Shown piece after piece: positions 56,149-64,000 of a stretch of DNA of 64,000 bases. Source of the stretch: Nocardioides ferulae (lineage in GTDB: Bacteria > Actinomycetota > Actinomycetes > Propionibacteriales > Nocardioidaceae); contig NZ_QZVR01000022.1 in NCBI RefSeq assembly GCF_003660455.1, positions 38,452 through 102,451 of the forward strand, given 5' to 3'. Every line of letters starts with the position of its first letter. The stretch's first letter is position 1. The notes beneath the pieces were generated by a model. That model was not told the DNA's origin. It worked only from the letters and a program-made list of their open reading frames with translations, and ran no database searches. A program made the position numbers and the translations under genes.

Positions 56149-58332
56149 TCACCGCTGCCGCAGCGTCGCCCAGACCCGCTTGCCGAGGCCGACCGGGACC
56201 ACGCCCCACTCGACCGAGAGGGCCCCGACCACGGTGAGGCCGCGGCCGCTCTCGTCGGCGCCCGACGCCTCGCGCGGGGACGGGTCGCGGGACTCCTCGT
56301 CGACCACCGCCACCAGCACGCCGTCGGGGCCGTCGGGACGCAGCTCGAGCGCCGCGGAGCCGCCGCCGTGGGTGAGCGCGTTGGTGGCCAGCTCGCTGAC
56401 CACCAGGTCGACGTCGTCGGCGAGACCGGGCAGCCCCCAGCGTTCGAGGTGGGCGCGGGCGAACCTGCGGGCGGCAGCGACCTCGCGAGGGGTGTCGAGG
56501 GTGAGCCGGACCTGGAGGGGCGCGTCGGTGACGCCGAACTCGGCGACCAGCAGCGCGACGTCGTCCTCGGAGCCCGGGCCCACGCGGGTGAGGATCTCGT
56601 CGGCCAGGCACTCGACGCCGCGGCCCGGCTCGGCGACCACCTGACGCACCAGGGCCGCCCGGGCCTCGCTCTGGTCGTCGGGGTAGCCGCCCCGTCGCTC
56701 GACCAGGCCGTCGGTGTAGACGACGATCCGGTCACCGGCCTTGGCCTGGCCCGCCGTGACCGGCCAGGTGGCGTCCGGCACGCCCAGCGGGGGGCCACCT
56801 TCGATGTCGGCCTCGGCGACGACGCCGTCGCGGCAGTAGACCGGGAGCGGGTGGCCGGCGCGGGCGAGGGCCACCTCGCCGGAGGCCGGGTCGAGGCTGA
56901 CCAGGAAGCAGGTGACCAGCACGCCCTGCTCCTCGACCAGCCGGTTGGTGCGCTCGAGCGCGGCACCGATGCCGTGCCCCTCGGCCAGGTAGGCGTGCAG
57001 TCCCATGGAGATGCGGCCCATCACCGCGGCGGCGGCGATGCTGTGGCCCTCGACGTCGCCCACGACGAGGTTGACCCGGCCGTCGGGCCCGATCACCACG
57101 TCGTACCAGTCGCCGCCCACCTCCGCCCCGGTGGCCGCCGGTGCGTAGCGCACCGCGACCGCGACCCCGGGCAGCTGCGGCACCAGGCTGGGCAGCAGCG
57201 AGCGCTGCAGGGTGGCCGAGGTCGCCATCGCCGCGCGGGCGCGTCGCTGCAGCTCGGCGCGCGCCTGTCGCTCGGCGCGTTGCAGCCGCAGCCGCTCCAG
57301 CGTCGAGGCCAGCTGGTCGGCCGCCGCCGCCAGCGTGCTGCTGCGGACGGCGCAGCTGCCGAGGGGTTGCCGGCAGGCCAGCACCAGGCCGCCGCGGGTG
57401 CGCTCGGAGACGACCGGGAACGCCGCGAGCGCCGCGAGGTCGGGCAGCGCGCGCAGCAGCCGGGGGTGCCGCCGGGCCAGCTCGTCGGGGTCGACCAGCC
57501 AGACCGGCGCCCCGCTGGGCACCCCGACCGGCACTGCCAGCACCTCGTCGGTCAGCGCCGCCACCGCCGCCTCCCAGGCCGCGCGCTCCTCGCCGCCCGG
57601 CGGCAGCCGCTCGCCGCCGAGGGTGCGCAGCTCACCGTCCTCGGGGAGCAGCAGCGCGAGCATCACGGCGCCCGCGGGCATCGCGAGCAGCTCGTGCACG
57701 GCGGCGAGCGCCTCCTCGAGGGACCCGGCCCGGGCCAGGCGGGCCGTGGCCTGCTGCAGCGCCGCCATCTCGGCAGCGGCGCGCTCGGCCTCCTCGGTGG
57801 CGGCGACCTGCGCGGCGAACGCGCGGGCGTTGCTCACCGCGACCGCCGCGTGGGCGGCGACCGCCTCCACGAGCTCCTGCGCCTGCTCGCCGAACCGGCC
57901 CGGCTCGGAGTGGCCGAAGAGCAGCGAGCCGATCACCCCGCCGTCGCGGGCCACCACCGGCACCGCCAGGTAGGAGCGCAGCGGCAGGTGCCCCCGCGGG
58001 AGGCCGGCGAACCCGGGATGGGCGTGCAGGTCGTCGACCCGGACCGAGCCGCTGCCGGCGAAGGTCGGCTCGAACAACGCGGTGATGCGCGGGGCCGGCA
58101 TGTGCGCGAACGACTCGACCTGCGCGCCGGAGAGCACGTGGAGCCGGTAGCCCTCGCCGGCCTCGTCGACGGTGTTGTAGAAGAAGGCCCCGAACGTGGC
58201 GCCGCTGACCGCGGTCGCGGTGTCGGTGACCGCCTGCAGCACGGCGCCGAGGTCGAGCTCGGAGTTGATGGTGGCCGCGAGCGAGGCGATGGACGCAGCG
58301 CCGACGGCGCCCCCGCCGCTGCCTGCCGCCAC
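56149..58332 (-). CDS. GAF-domain PP2C (SpoIIE-type) phosphatase with ATPase domain
   Basis: The 727-residue protein starts with two GAF-like domains (about 15-175 and 195-365), followed by the SpoIIE phosphatase domain (EVGGDWYDVVIGP and VVGDVEGHSIAAAAVMG, about 400-590) and an RsbW-type ATPase domain at the end (VVSELATNALTHGGG, DESGRGLTVV). Such proteins both dephosphorylate anti-anti-sigma factors and sequester sigma partners. GTG 58332 is chosen with GGGGG nearby; the frame extends to 58455. It may act on the SigF network at 21-22 kb (inference). Confidence 0.9.
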   Translation of the reverse strand: MAAGSGGGAVGAASIASLAATINSELDLGAVLQAVTDTATAVSGATFGAFFYNTVDEAGEGYRLHVLSGAQVESFAHMPAPRITALFEPTFAGSGSVRVDDLHAHPGFAGLPRGHLPLRSYLAVPVVARDGGVIGSLLFGHSEPGRFGEQAQELVEAVAAHAAVAVSNARAFAAQVAATEEAERAAAEMAALQQATARLARAGSLEEALAAVHELLAMPAGAVMLALLLPEDGELRTLGGERLPPGGEERAAWEAAVAALTDEVLAVPVGVPSGAPVWLVDPDELARRHPRLLRALPDLAALAAFPVVSERTRGGLVLACRQPLGSCAVRSSTLAAAADQLASTLERLRLQRAERQARAELQRRARAAMATSATLQRSLLPSLVPQLPGVAVAVRYAPAATGAEVGGDWYDVVIGPDGRVNLVVGDVEGHSIAAAAVMGRISMGLHAYLAEGHGIGAALERTNRLVEEQGVLVTCFLVSLDPASGEVALARAGHPLPVYCRDGVVAEADIEGGPPLGVPDATWPVTAGQAKAGDRIVVYTDGLVERRGGYPDDQSEARAALVRQVVAEPGRGVECLADEILTRVGPGSEDDVALLVAEFGVTDAPLQVRLTLDTPREVAAARRFARAHLERWGLPGLADDVDLVVSELATNALTHGGGSAALELRPDGPDGVLVAVVDEESRDPSPREASGADESGRGLTVVGALSVEWGVVPVGLGKRVWATLRQR

Positions 58333-58547
58333 CTGTCCCCCTTGCTCCGGCCCGAGGCGGGGCGCACACTCGCGACACCCGGCGGCCCGAGCTCCGCTCC
58401 GCTGGTGGGACAAGAGTACGAGGTCCGGGGCCCGCCGGCGGTCGGGTTCGGCCAACTGCCGGCGGGCCTTCCGTGCCCCTTGTGCCGCGGCCCAGGAGCC
58501 TGGCGTCGCGCCGGGGCTCGTCGACCGGGCTCACCCCGGATCCGGGC

Positions 58548-59078
58548 TCAGATGAACAGCAGCTGCGCCCCGTCGGTGATCTCGATGAAGTCCGAGGCGC
58601 TGATGATGCCCTCGACCTCGTCGAAGAGGTCGTCCTCGGTCAGCTTCATCATGTCGGCCGACATCCGGCAGGCCCACAGGTGGCCACCGGAGTCGGCGAT
58701 CTGCTGGAGGAACTCGGGCACCTCGGGCACCCCGAGGTCGGCGATCTGCTTCTTCATCATCTTCGTGGTCGCCGCCGTCACGCCGGGCATCCCTGCCAGA
58801 CCCTGCGGCATCGAGACCCCGAACCTGCCCGGCGGGTGCATCGCGGTGTTGCCGATGTAGGAGAACTTCAGGTCGCCCATCGTCAACTTGTTGATCATGT
58901 CGAAGCCCCAGAACGTGAAGAACAGGTGCGTCTCCACGCCCTCCCCGAGCGCTGCGTTCGCGAGGATCAGGCCCGGGTAGGCCATGTCGAGGTTGCCCTT
59001 GGAGCAGATGATCGCGAGCTTGCGGTCGGTCTCGTCGTCGTCGAAGGACGGCACGATCGGGGTCTGGTCGGTGGTCAT
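58548..59078 (-). CDS. DsrE-like (DsrE2) sulfur-carrier protein
   Basis: The 176-residue protein belongs to the DsrE/DsrF/DrsH-like group: LAIICSKGNLDMAYPGLILA with a conserved cysteine at C25, THLFFTFWGFDMINK, and a late WACRMSADMM with C137. These proteins carry persulfide sulfur between sulfurtransferases. It is the third gene of the operon SQR-DsrC-DsrE, starting 17 bases after the DsrC-like gene with GAGGAG upstream. Confidence 0.88.
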   Translation of the reverse strand: MTTDQTPIVPSFDDDETDRKLAIICSKGNLDMAYPGLILANAALGEGVETHLFFTFWGFDMINKLTMGDLKFSYIGNTAMHPPGRFGVSMPQGLAGMPGVTAATTKMMKKQIADLGVPEVPEFLQQIADSGGHLWACRMSADMMKLTEDDLFDEVEGIISASDFIEITDGAQLLFI

Positions 59079-59095
59079 GGCGGTCTCCTCGACGC

Positions 59096-59410
59096 TCACA
59101 CGCAGCCGCGGGGCTTGGGCAGGCCGGCGATGTAGGCCATCTTCTTGGCCGGCTTCTTGGGGAACAGCGTGAACAGCTGCTTGGTCGGGATGCCGGCGAC
59201 GGTGGAGACCCGGCGCAGCGTCGCGGTCTCGCCCTGCTCGGGGAAGTCGCTGCGCAGGAACCTGATCGCGGCCCAGTGCTCGTCGGTCATGTCGACGCCG
59301 ATCTGGGCGGCCAGCTCCTTGCCCAGCTCCTCGCTCCACTCGTCGTACACGGTCATGAAGCCCTCGTCGTCGACGTGCACCTCGTGTCCGCCGATGGTGG
59401 TGGTGGGCAT
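59096..59410 (-). CDS. DsrC/TusE-like protein
   Basis: The 104-residue protein has the DsrC/TusE fold signature VHVDDEGFMTVYDEWSEE, EHWAAIRFLRSDF and the C-terminal AGLPKPRGCV. The penultimate cysteine C103 is present, but the second cysteine ten residues before it is replaced by alanine A92. It therefore resembles one-cysteine TusE-type sulfur carriers rather than the two-cysteine DsrC of sulfite reduction. It begins 2 bases after the SQR-like gene. Confidence 0.9.
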   Translation of the reverse strand: MPTTTIGGHEVHVDDEGFMTVYDEWSEELGKELAAQIGVDMTDEHWAAIRFLRSDFPEQGETATLRRVSTVAGIPTKQLFTLFPKKPAKKMAYIAGLPKPRGCV

Positions 59411-59412
59411 GG

Positions 59413-60675
59413 TCAGTCCTCCTGGGTGTGGGTGGTGGCGGCGGCCGGGGGTCGCTTCCCGACCATGCTCATGTGCGCGGGCAGCGGCATCGGGCGGCCG
59501 GGCAGCAGCACGTTCCAGTAGATCCACCGGAACGCGAGCTTGCCGGCGTGGTTGGCCCGGGTCTCCTTGAGCAGGTCCATGGGCCCGACCCCCGGCAGCG
59601 GGTACTTGCCCGGCAGCGGCTCGGTGTCGTAGTTGAAGTCGATGAGCAGTGCCTTGTCGTCACCGGACTCCACGAAGCAGTTGGCGTGTCCGTCGAAGGA
59701 GCCGGTCATCGGGCGGCCGGCGATGTGCTCGAGGAAGTTGCCCACGAACACCTCGGTGGCGAAGTGCGCGACCGACCCGGCCTTGGACGTCGGGATGTCG
59801 CTGGCGTCGCCGACCGCGAAGATGTCGTCGTACTTCTTCGACAACAGCGTGTGCTTGTCGACCGGCACGAAGTTGAGCTCGTCGCCGAGCCCGGACCGGG
59901 CGACGAAGTCGGCGCCCATGTTCAGCGGCACGGTGACGAGCAGGTCGAACGGCACCTCGCGCTCGTCGTAGGAGACCAGCACCTTGCGCTCGGGGTCGAC
60001 GCTCTCGACCATGAAGTCGGTCTCGACGTGGACCTTGCGCTCCTCGAGCATGCCGCCGAGGTGCTCGGCCGCGACCGGCTTGGTGAAGGCGCCGTCGAGC
60101 GGGGTGACGTAGACGATCTCCACCCGGTCCCGCAGCCCGCGGGCGCGCAGCCACGCGTCGGCCAGGAAGGTGAACTCCAGCGGCGCCACCGGGCACTTGA
60201 TCGGCATCTCGGTGATGTGGACGACCAGCCGGCCCCGGTCGAAACCGTCGAGCGCGTCGCGCAGCGCCTCGGCACCCTCGAGTGTGTAGAACTCGAAGAT
60301 GCTGCGGTGCCACTCCTCCTCCATCACGCCCGGGGTCTGGTCGGGCCGCGGCGTGGTGCCGCTGGCGATGACCAGCTGGTCGTAGGCCAGCGTCCGGCCG
60401 TCCTCCAGATGCACCTGGTGGGCGTCGGGGTCCACCCGGTCGACCTCCGCGAGCACCAGCTCGACGCCGTCGGGCAGGAACGCGTGCCGGGACCGGACGA
60501 CCTGGTCGCGGGTGTAGGTCCCGAACGGGATGAACAGGTAGCCGGGCTGGTAGTGGTGGGCGTCGTCGCGGTCGACGACGGTGATCGCCCAGTCGTGCCG
60601 CCCCAGCTTGGCGCGCAGCTTGTTCGCGATCATGGTGCCGGCCGTGCCGCCACCGAGGATGACCAGGTTCTTCAT
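59413..60675 (-). CDS. Sulfide:quinone oxidoreductase-like flavoprotein
   Basis: The 420-residue protein has the FAD motif LVILGGGTAGTMIANKL, DRDDAHHYQPGYLFIPFG, the central KCPVAPLEF with C161, the second GDASDIPTSKAGS and a late NCFVESG with a cysteine near 345. The cysteine pair equals two of the three SQR cysteines; the one near residue 128 is missing. It probably oxidises sulfide or persulfide and passes sulfur to the DsrC- and DsrE-like proteins that follow. A C6G6 palindrome lies in the promoter spacer. Confidence 0.9.
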   Translation of the reverse strand: MKNLVILGGGTAGTMIANKLRAKLGRHDWAITVVDRDDAHHYQPGYLFIPFGTYTRDQVVRSRHAFLPDGVELVLAEVDRVDPDAHQVHLEDGRTLAYDQLVIASGTTPRPDQTPGVMEEEWHRSIFEFYTLEGAEALRDALDGFDRGRLVVHITEMPIKCPVAPLEFTFLADAWLRARGLRDRVEIVYVTPLDGAFTKPVAAEHLGGMLEERKVHVETDFMVESVDPERKVLVSYDEREVPFDLLVTVPLNMGADFVARSGLGDELNFVPVDKHTLLSKKYDDIFAVGDASDIPTSKAGSVAHFATEVFVGNFLEHIAGRPMTGSFDGHANCFVESGDDKALLIDFNYDTEPLPGKYPLPGVGPMDLLKETRANHAGKLAFRWIYWNVLLPGRPMPLPAHMSMVGKRPPAAATTHTQED

Positions 60676-60705
60676 GAGGGACTCCCGACGGATGGGTGTT
60701 CCTCG

Positions 60706-60734
60706 AAACTAGGACCCCCCGGGGGGATCGAACA
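60706..60734 (-). promoter_or_regulatory. Promoter with a C6G6 operator palindrome for the persulfide operon
   Basis: On the minus strand TGTTCG and TAGTTT are separated by exactly 17 bases, and the spacer contains the perfect palindrome CCCCCCGGGGGG (60715-60726). Such G/C-tract inverted repeats are typical of CsoR/CstR-family operators, and CstR controls persulfide genes in other bacteria. No csoR-like gene is in the window. Confidence 0.6.
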
Positions 60735-60758
60735 GGATCCTTGGTCCCCAGCGGAGGA

Positions 60759-60770
60759 TGACCTAGGTCA
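60759..60770. promoter_or_regulatory. TGACCTAGGTCA palindrome upstream of the persulfide operon
   Basis: A perfect 12-bp palindrome lies about 25 bases upstream of the -35 box, and AGGATCCT (60734-60741), another palindrome, lies between them. A regulator may bind here. The site is also 16 bases after the SDR stop codon. Confidence 0.4.
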
Positions 60771-60785
60771 CTGCCGGCGACACCG

Positions 60786-61610
60786 TCAGCCGGTCGGCGT
60801 CGGCGAGGTCTGCTGCCGCTTGTCCATCGCCTTCTTGACCAGCGAGACGGCGCGGCGCGGGGCCACCTTGATCGCCACGCTCATCAGCAGCGCGTCGAGG
60901 CCCACATAGATGTGCAGCCGGTTCTTCTCGATGCCGTCGAGCATGATCCGGGCGGCCTTGTCGGCCGAGGTCATCGGCACCTTCGACCCCTCGGCATCCC
61001 CCATGCCGGCCGGCCCGGCGACACCCGAGTGGGCGGTGATCGCGGTGTTGACCGCCCCGGGCATGATCACCGAGACCCGCACGTGGGTGTCGAGCAGCTC
61101 GGCGTAGAGGCCCTCGGTGAGCAGCTTGACCGCGGCCTTGCTGGCGCCGTAGATCGTCTGCCCGGGGAACGGGAAGAACCCGCCCATGCTGGAGACGTTC
61201 GCGATGTGCGCCTCGGGACGCTCCAGCAGCAGCGGGAGGAAGGCGCGGGTCAGCTGGAGGGTGCCGCTGAAGTTGACGTCCATGACGCGCCGGATCGCGG
61301 CGTCGTCGAGCTCGGCGACCGGCACGAACGGCTGGATGATGCCCGCGTTGTTGAGCAGGCCGTCGACGGCGCCGTGCGCGGTGAGGACCGCCCGCGGCAG
61401 CGCGTCGACGCCGTCCCGGTCGGTGATGTCGAGGACGTGCGTCGAGAGCCGCTCCCCCGCTCCGGCCAGCGCGGCGGTCTCCGCCAGGGCGTCGCCCCCG
61501 AGGTCGACCGCGGCCACGCGAGCACCGCGCCGCAGCAGCTGCAGCGTGAGCTCGCGGCCCATCCCGTTGCCGGCTCCGGTCACGACCCAGACTGATCCGT
61601 CGATCTTCAT
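60786..61610 (-). CDS. Short-chain dehydrogenase/reductase
   Basis: The 274-residue SDR has the cofactor loop TGAGNGMG (11-18), the NNAG motif, VSSMGG with the catalytic serine and YGASKAAVK with tyrosine and lysine. The C-terminal half contains hydrophobic LDALLMSVAIKV. ATG 61610 overlaps the TetR stop codon as ATGA, so it is co-transcribed with the regulator. A role in steroid or lipid side-chain oxidation fits the neighbouring KstD-like gene (inference). Confidence 0.92.
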   Translation of the reverse strand: MKIDGSVWVVTGAGNGMGRELTLQLLRRGARVAAVDLGGDALAETAALAGAGERLSTHVLDITDRDGVDALPRAVLTAHGAVDGLLNNAGIIQPFVPVAELDDAAIRRVMDVNFSGTLQLTRAFLPLLLERPEAHIANVSSMGGFFPFPGQTIYGASKAAVKLLTEGLYAELLDTHVRVSVIMPGAVNTAITAHSGVAGPAGMGDAEGSKVPMTSADKAARIMLDGIEKNRLHIYVGLDALLMSVAIKVAPRRAVSLVKKAMDKRQQTSPTPTG

Positions 61611-62194
61611 GGTGCGTCTCCTCGGTTGGGTCCGATCACGACGGGTCGCGCCAGGTGGCCCAGGGCGCGCTCGACGACCTGTCGAGCACTCGCGGGATCG
61701 AGCTCGGTGACCACGATCCCGTAGGCCATCCGCTGCGCGAGCAGCACGTCGTCGACGCCGAGCAGGGGGTCGACCAGGCCCGCGTCCTGGGCGCGGAGCA
61801 GCGGCGGCTCGATGAGGGCGCGCAACCGCTCGCCCCCGTCGTACTCGGGCCGGCTGCGGCGGGCCTCGACGACCATCTCGACGAAGGCGGCCTCTCGGAC
61901 GGTGAGGTCGAGCAGCCGCGACCAGACGCGGGCGAACGCGTCGGGGGCTGGGTCGTCCGCGAGGGCCTCGAGCTCGGCGAAGTTCTCCTCGAACACCGCG
62001 AAGGCGAGGTCGAAGCGGCTCGGGAAGTGCCGGTAGAGCACCCCCTGGCCCACGCCGGCGTCGCGGGCGATCGCGTTGAGGGGCACGTGGTAGCCGCGCT
62101 CGGCGAACAGCCGGCGGGCGGAGGCGAGGATCGCACGGTGGTTGTCGGCGGCCGCGGCCGGGCCACGGTTGCCCTCGCGAGTGGTCACGGGCAT
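61607..62194 (-). CDS. TetR-family repressor
   Basis: The 195-residue protein has the N-terminal helix-turn-helix: LFAERGYHVPLNAIARDAG then VGQGVLYRHFPSRFDLAF, typical of TetR. TACAGT lies 6 bases before ATG 62194, so its message is likely leaderless. An 18-bp inverted repeat (62211-62228) between it and the divergent KstD-like gene is the probable operator. It should respond to a steroid or lipid-derived ligand. Confidence 0.94.
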   Translation of the reverse strand: MPVTTREGNRGPAAAADNHRAILASARRLFAERGYHVPLNAIARDAGVGQGVLYRHFPSRFDLAFAVFEENFAELEALADDPAPDAFARVWSRLLDLTVREAAFVEMVVEARRSRPEYDGGERLRALIEPPLLRAQDAGLVDPLLGVDDVLLAQRMAYGIVVTELDPASARQVVERALGHLARPVVIGPNRGDAP

Positions 62195-62210
62195 GCTGGC
62201 ACTGTACCTA

Positions 62211-62228
62211 CCGGACAGTGCTGTCCGG
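62211..62228. promoter_or_regulatory. TetR operator between the tetR and kstD-like genes
   Basis: CCGGACAG-TG-CTGTCCGG is a perfect inverted repeat with 8-bp arms and a 2-bp spacer. It starts 5 bases from the tetR -10 box and lies just upstream of the ribosome site GAAGGAG of the divergent gene, so binding would block both. Confidence 0.75.
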
Positions 62229-62247
62229 ATCAGCGAAGGAGACCGCC

Positions 62248-63945
62248 GTGACCCAGGACCAGACCACTCAAGCCACCGACGAGACGCTCGGCGCGACGTC
62301 CGGGCAGGCGACCGGCCAGCCCTTCGACAAGGCCTACGACGTCGTCGTCGTCGGCTCCGGCGCCGCCGGGATGGCCACCGCGATGGGCGCCGCCGAAGAC
62401 GGGCTGAGTGTGCTGATCCTGGAGAGCACGGCCTCCTGGGGCGGCAACACGGCGATGTCCGGCGGCGGCATGTGGCTGCCGAACAACCCGCTGATGGCCC
62501 GCGAGCACGTCGGCGACTCCCGCGAGGAGGCTCTGGCCTACCTCGAGGCCACCGTCGGTGACGAAGGCCGGGCCACCTCACGAGAGCGCAAGGAGGCGTT
62601 CGTCGACGGCGTCGCCGACTTCGTGCTCACCGCGGAGAAGTACGGCGTGGAGCTGGTGCGGGCCCCCGACTACGCCGACTACTACCCCGAGCTCCCCGGC
62701 GGCAAGATCGGCCGCGCCCTCGAGGTGAAGCCGTTCGACGTCAAGCGGATCGGGTCGTGGTGGGAGACCTGCCAGGCACCGGCGGCGATCCCGGCCAAGA
62801 CCGACGACGTGTGGCTGCTGGGTCGAGCCTGGTCCACCCCGAGCGGCTTCGCCCGCGGAGCGCAGCTGGTCTTCCGCACGCTCGGCGGCGTGGCCCGGGG
62901 CAAGAAGCTCGCCGGCATCGGCGCCGCCTGGGCCGCCGCGTTCCTCGACGTCACCGTGCAGCAGCAGGGCGCGCAGCTCTGGCTGGAGGCCCCGCTGGAG
63001 GAGCTGCTCGTCGACGGCGACCGGGTGGTCGGCGTGCGCACCACCCGGCACGGACGGCCGGTGCGGGTCCGGGCCCGCCGCGGAGTGATGCTCGCCGCCG
63101 GTGGCTTCGACCACAACGTCGCCTGGCGCCGCGAGCACCACGGCATCGACGGCGCCCCCTCGGGCGCACCAGGCAATCTCGGTGGCGCCATCGAGCTGGC
63201 CACCGGCGCCGGCGCCGCCCTCGAGCTGATGGACGACGCGTGGTGGGGTGCCTCCCTGGCCGCCCCGCCCGGCGGCGCCCCGTCGTTCCTGGTCGGCGAG
63301 CGCTCCTACCCCTACTCGATCATCGTCGACCGCCACGGCGACCGGTTCGCCAACGAGTCGGAGTCCTACGTCGACCTGGGCCACCACATGCTCGACCATG
63401 ACAAGGAGGGCCCGTACTGGATGGTGGCCGACGCCCGGCACGCCCGCCGCTACCTGCGGATGTTCGCGCTCGACCCGCGCGTCAACAAGGCGATGGCCGA
63501 GGCCGGCATCATGGTCAAGGCCGACAGCCTGGCCGAGCTGGCCCGTCGCATCGACGTCGACCCGACCCGGCTGCAGGACACGGTCGACCGCTTCAACGGC
63601 TTCGCCCGCGCCGGCGTCGACGGCGACTTCGGCCGCGGCAACTCGGCGTACGACCGCTACTACAGCGACCCCACCGTGCACCCGAACCCGAACCTGGGGG
63701 CGCTGGAGAAGGGCCCGTTCATGGCCTACCGGCTGGTGATCGGCGACCTGGGCACCAAGGGCGGCGTGGTCACCGACGCCGACGCCCGGGCGCTGCGCGA
63801 GGACGGGTCGGTCATCGAGGGGCTCTACTCCGCGGGCAACTGCTCGGCCTCGGTGATGGGCCGCACCTACCCCGGGCCCGGGTCGACGATCGGCCCCGCC
63901 GCGGTCTTCGGGCTGCGCGGCGCCCGGCACATGGCTCGCGGCTAG
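62248..63945 (+). CDS. kstD: 3-ketosteroid delta1-dehydrogenase-like flavoprotein
   Basis: The 565-residue flavoprotein has the FAD motif VVVVGSGAAGMATAMG near residue 32 and the glycine-rich C-terminal LYSAGNCSASVMGRTYPGPG near 530, both typical of KstD enzymes that introduce the 1,2-double bond of 3-ketosteroids. GTG 62248 follows GAAGGAG. A TetR gene is divergent, and an SDR is in the regulator's unit. A steroid role is supported by family resemblance; related fumarate-reductase-type flavoproteins act on other substrates, so substrate is not proven. Only 55 bases follow before the window ends, with no feature seen. Confidence 0.85.
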   Translation: MTQDQTTQATDETLGATSGQATGQPFDKAYDVVVVGSGAAGMATAMGAAEDGLSVLILESTASWGGNTAMSGGGMWLPNNPLMAREHVGDSREEALAYLEATVGDEGRATSRERKEAFVDGVADFVLTAEKYGVELVRAPDYADYYPELPGGKIGRALEVKPFDVKRIGSWWETCQAPAAIPAKTDDVWLLGRAWSTPSGFARGAQLVFRTLGGVARGKKLAGIGAAWAAAFLDVTVQQQGAQLWLEAPLEELLVDGDRVVGVRTTRHGRPVRVRARRGVMLAAGGFDHNVAWRREHHGIDGAPSGAPGNLGGAIELATGAGAALELMDDAWWGASLAAPPGGAPSFLVGERSYPYSIIVDRHGDRFANESESYVDLGHHMLDHDKEGPYWMVADARHARRYLRMFALDPRVNKAMAEAGIMVKADSLAELARRIDVDPTRLQDTVDRFNGFARAGVDGDFGRGNSAYDRYYSDPTVHPNPNLGALEKGPFMAYRLVIGDLGTKGGVVTDADARALREDGSVIEGLYSAGNCSASVMGRTYPGPGSTIGPAAVFGLRGARHMARG

Positions 63946-64000
63946 GAGACCGCTGAACAAGGCGCCATCTGGGCGGCGTTGACGGGGTGGGCGGCGGGCG

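Overview
The window reads as chromosomal DNA of a high-GC actinobacterium, most likely a Nocardioides-type member of the Nocardioidaceae. This is an inference from gene content: a fused 2-oxoglutarate decarboxylase/dehydrogenase (Kgd), Rho with a long polar insertion, a nickel superoxide dismutase with its maturation protease, WhiB1, the SigR/RsrA thiol-stress pair, the UsfX/SigF pair, PdtaS, and the 24-residue ribosomal protein bL37. Genes are tightly packed on both strands with many 4-base ATGA/GTGA overlaps. I see no insertion sequence, prophage, CRISPR array or rRNA.

Region by region. Positions 1-3.6 kb (minus) hold a truncated sensor, a single-domain response regulator and rho. 3.6-10.1 kb (minus) is an amino-acid run argS-lysA-hom-thrC-thrB, headed by a divergent tRNA-Arg(CCG). 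10.4-12.1 kb holds an LCP-family cell-wall enzyme overlapping a lipoprotein with a Gly-Lys-Asn tail. 12.3-17 kb carries kgd, a DUF6104 gene and an acetoacetate-decarboxylase-like gene. 17-20 kb (minus) has an SDR, a quinone-oxidoreductase-like MDR and malic enzyme. 20-23.5 kb is stress regulation: sodX/sodN divergent, usfX-sigF, and whiB1. 23.5-34 kb has pdtaS, a DUF2785 gene, a TPP enzyme with GNAT and thioesterase, bL37, sigR-rsrA, an alpha/beta hydrolase with an SRAP repair protein, a GGDEF-like protein and an ECF sigma fused to its own zinc anti-sigma and an outer domain. 34-43.8 kb is housekeeping: aroA-rsgA, hisN, CBS, selO, FKBP, S4 and membrane proteins. 43.8-51.9 kb has a cytidylyltransferase, a secreted metalloprotease, an LLM-hemerythrin fusion, patatin, PIG-L deacetylase, an acyl-CoA ligase and a MarR regulator. 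52-56 kb carries icmF and a cytoplasmic BtuF-like protein. 56-64 kb holds a GAF/PP2C phosphatase, a persulfide-type operon (SQR-like, DsrC-like, DsrE-like) and a TetR-controlled SDR plus KstD-like steroid dehydrogenase.

How the parts fit. Redox and thiol stress is a recurring theme: SigR/RsrA, Ni-SOD, WhiB1, the persulfide operon and SelO. The window has three sigma factors, each with an associated anti-sigma function: UsfX for SigF, RsrA for SigR, and a fused domain in the ECF protein. A repeated signature stands out: at least thirteen genes have a TANNNT box exactly 6-7 bases before the start codon, which predicts leaderless mRNAs. The most unusual items are the ECF sigma/anti-sigma fusion, the LLM-hemerythrin fusion, an inverted pair of 45-bp elements near 48.6 and 51.9 kb, a C6G6 palindrome in the persulfide-operon promoter spacer, and a 17-bp hairpin that contains the sodN stop codon.
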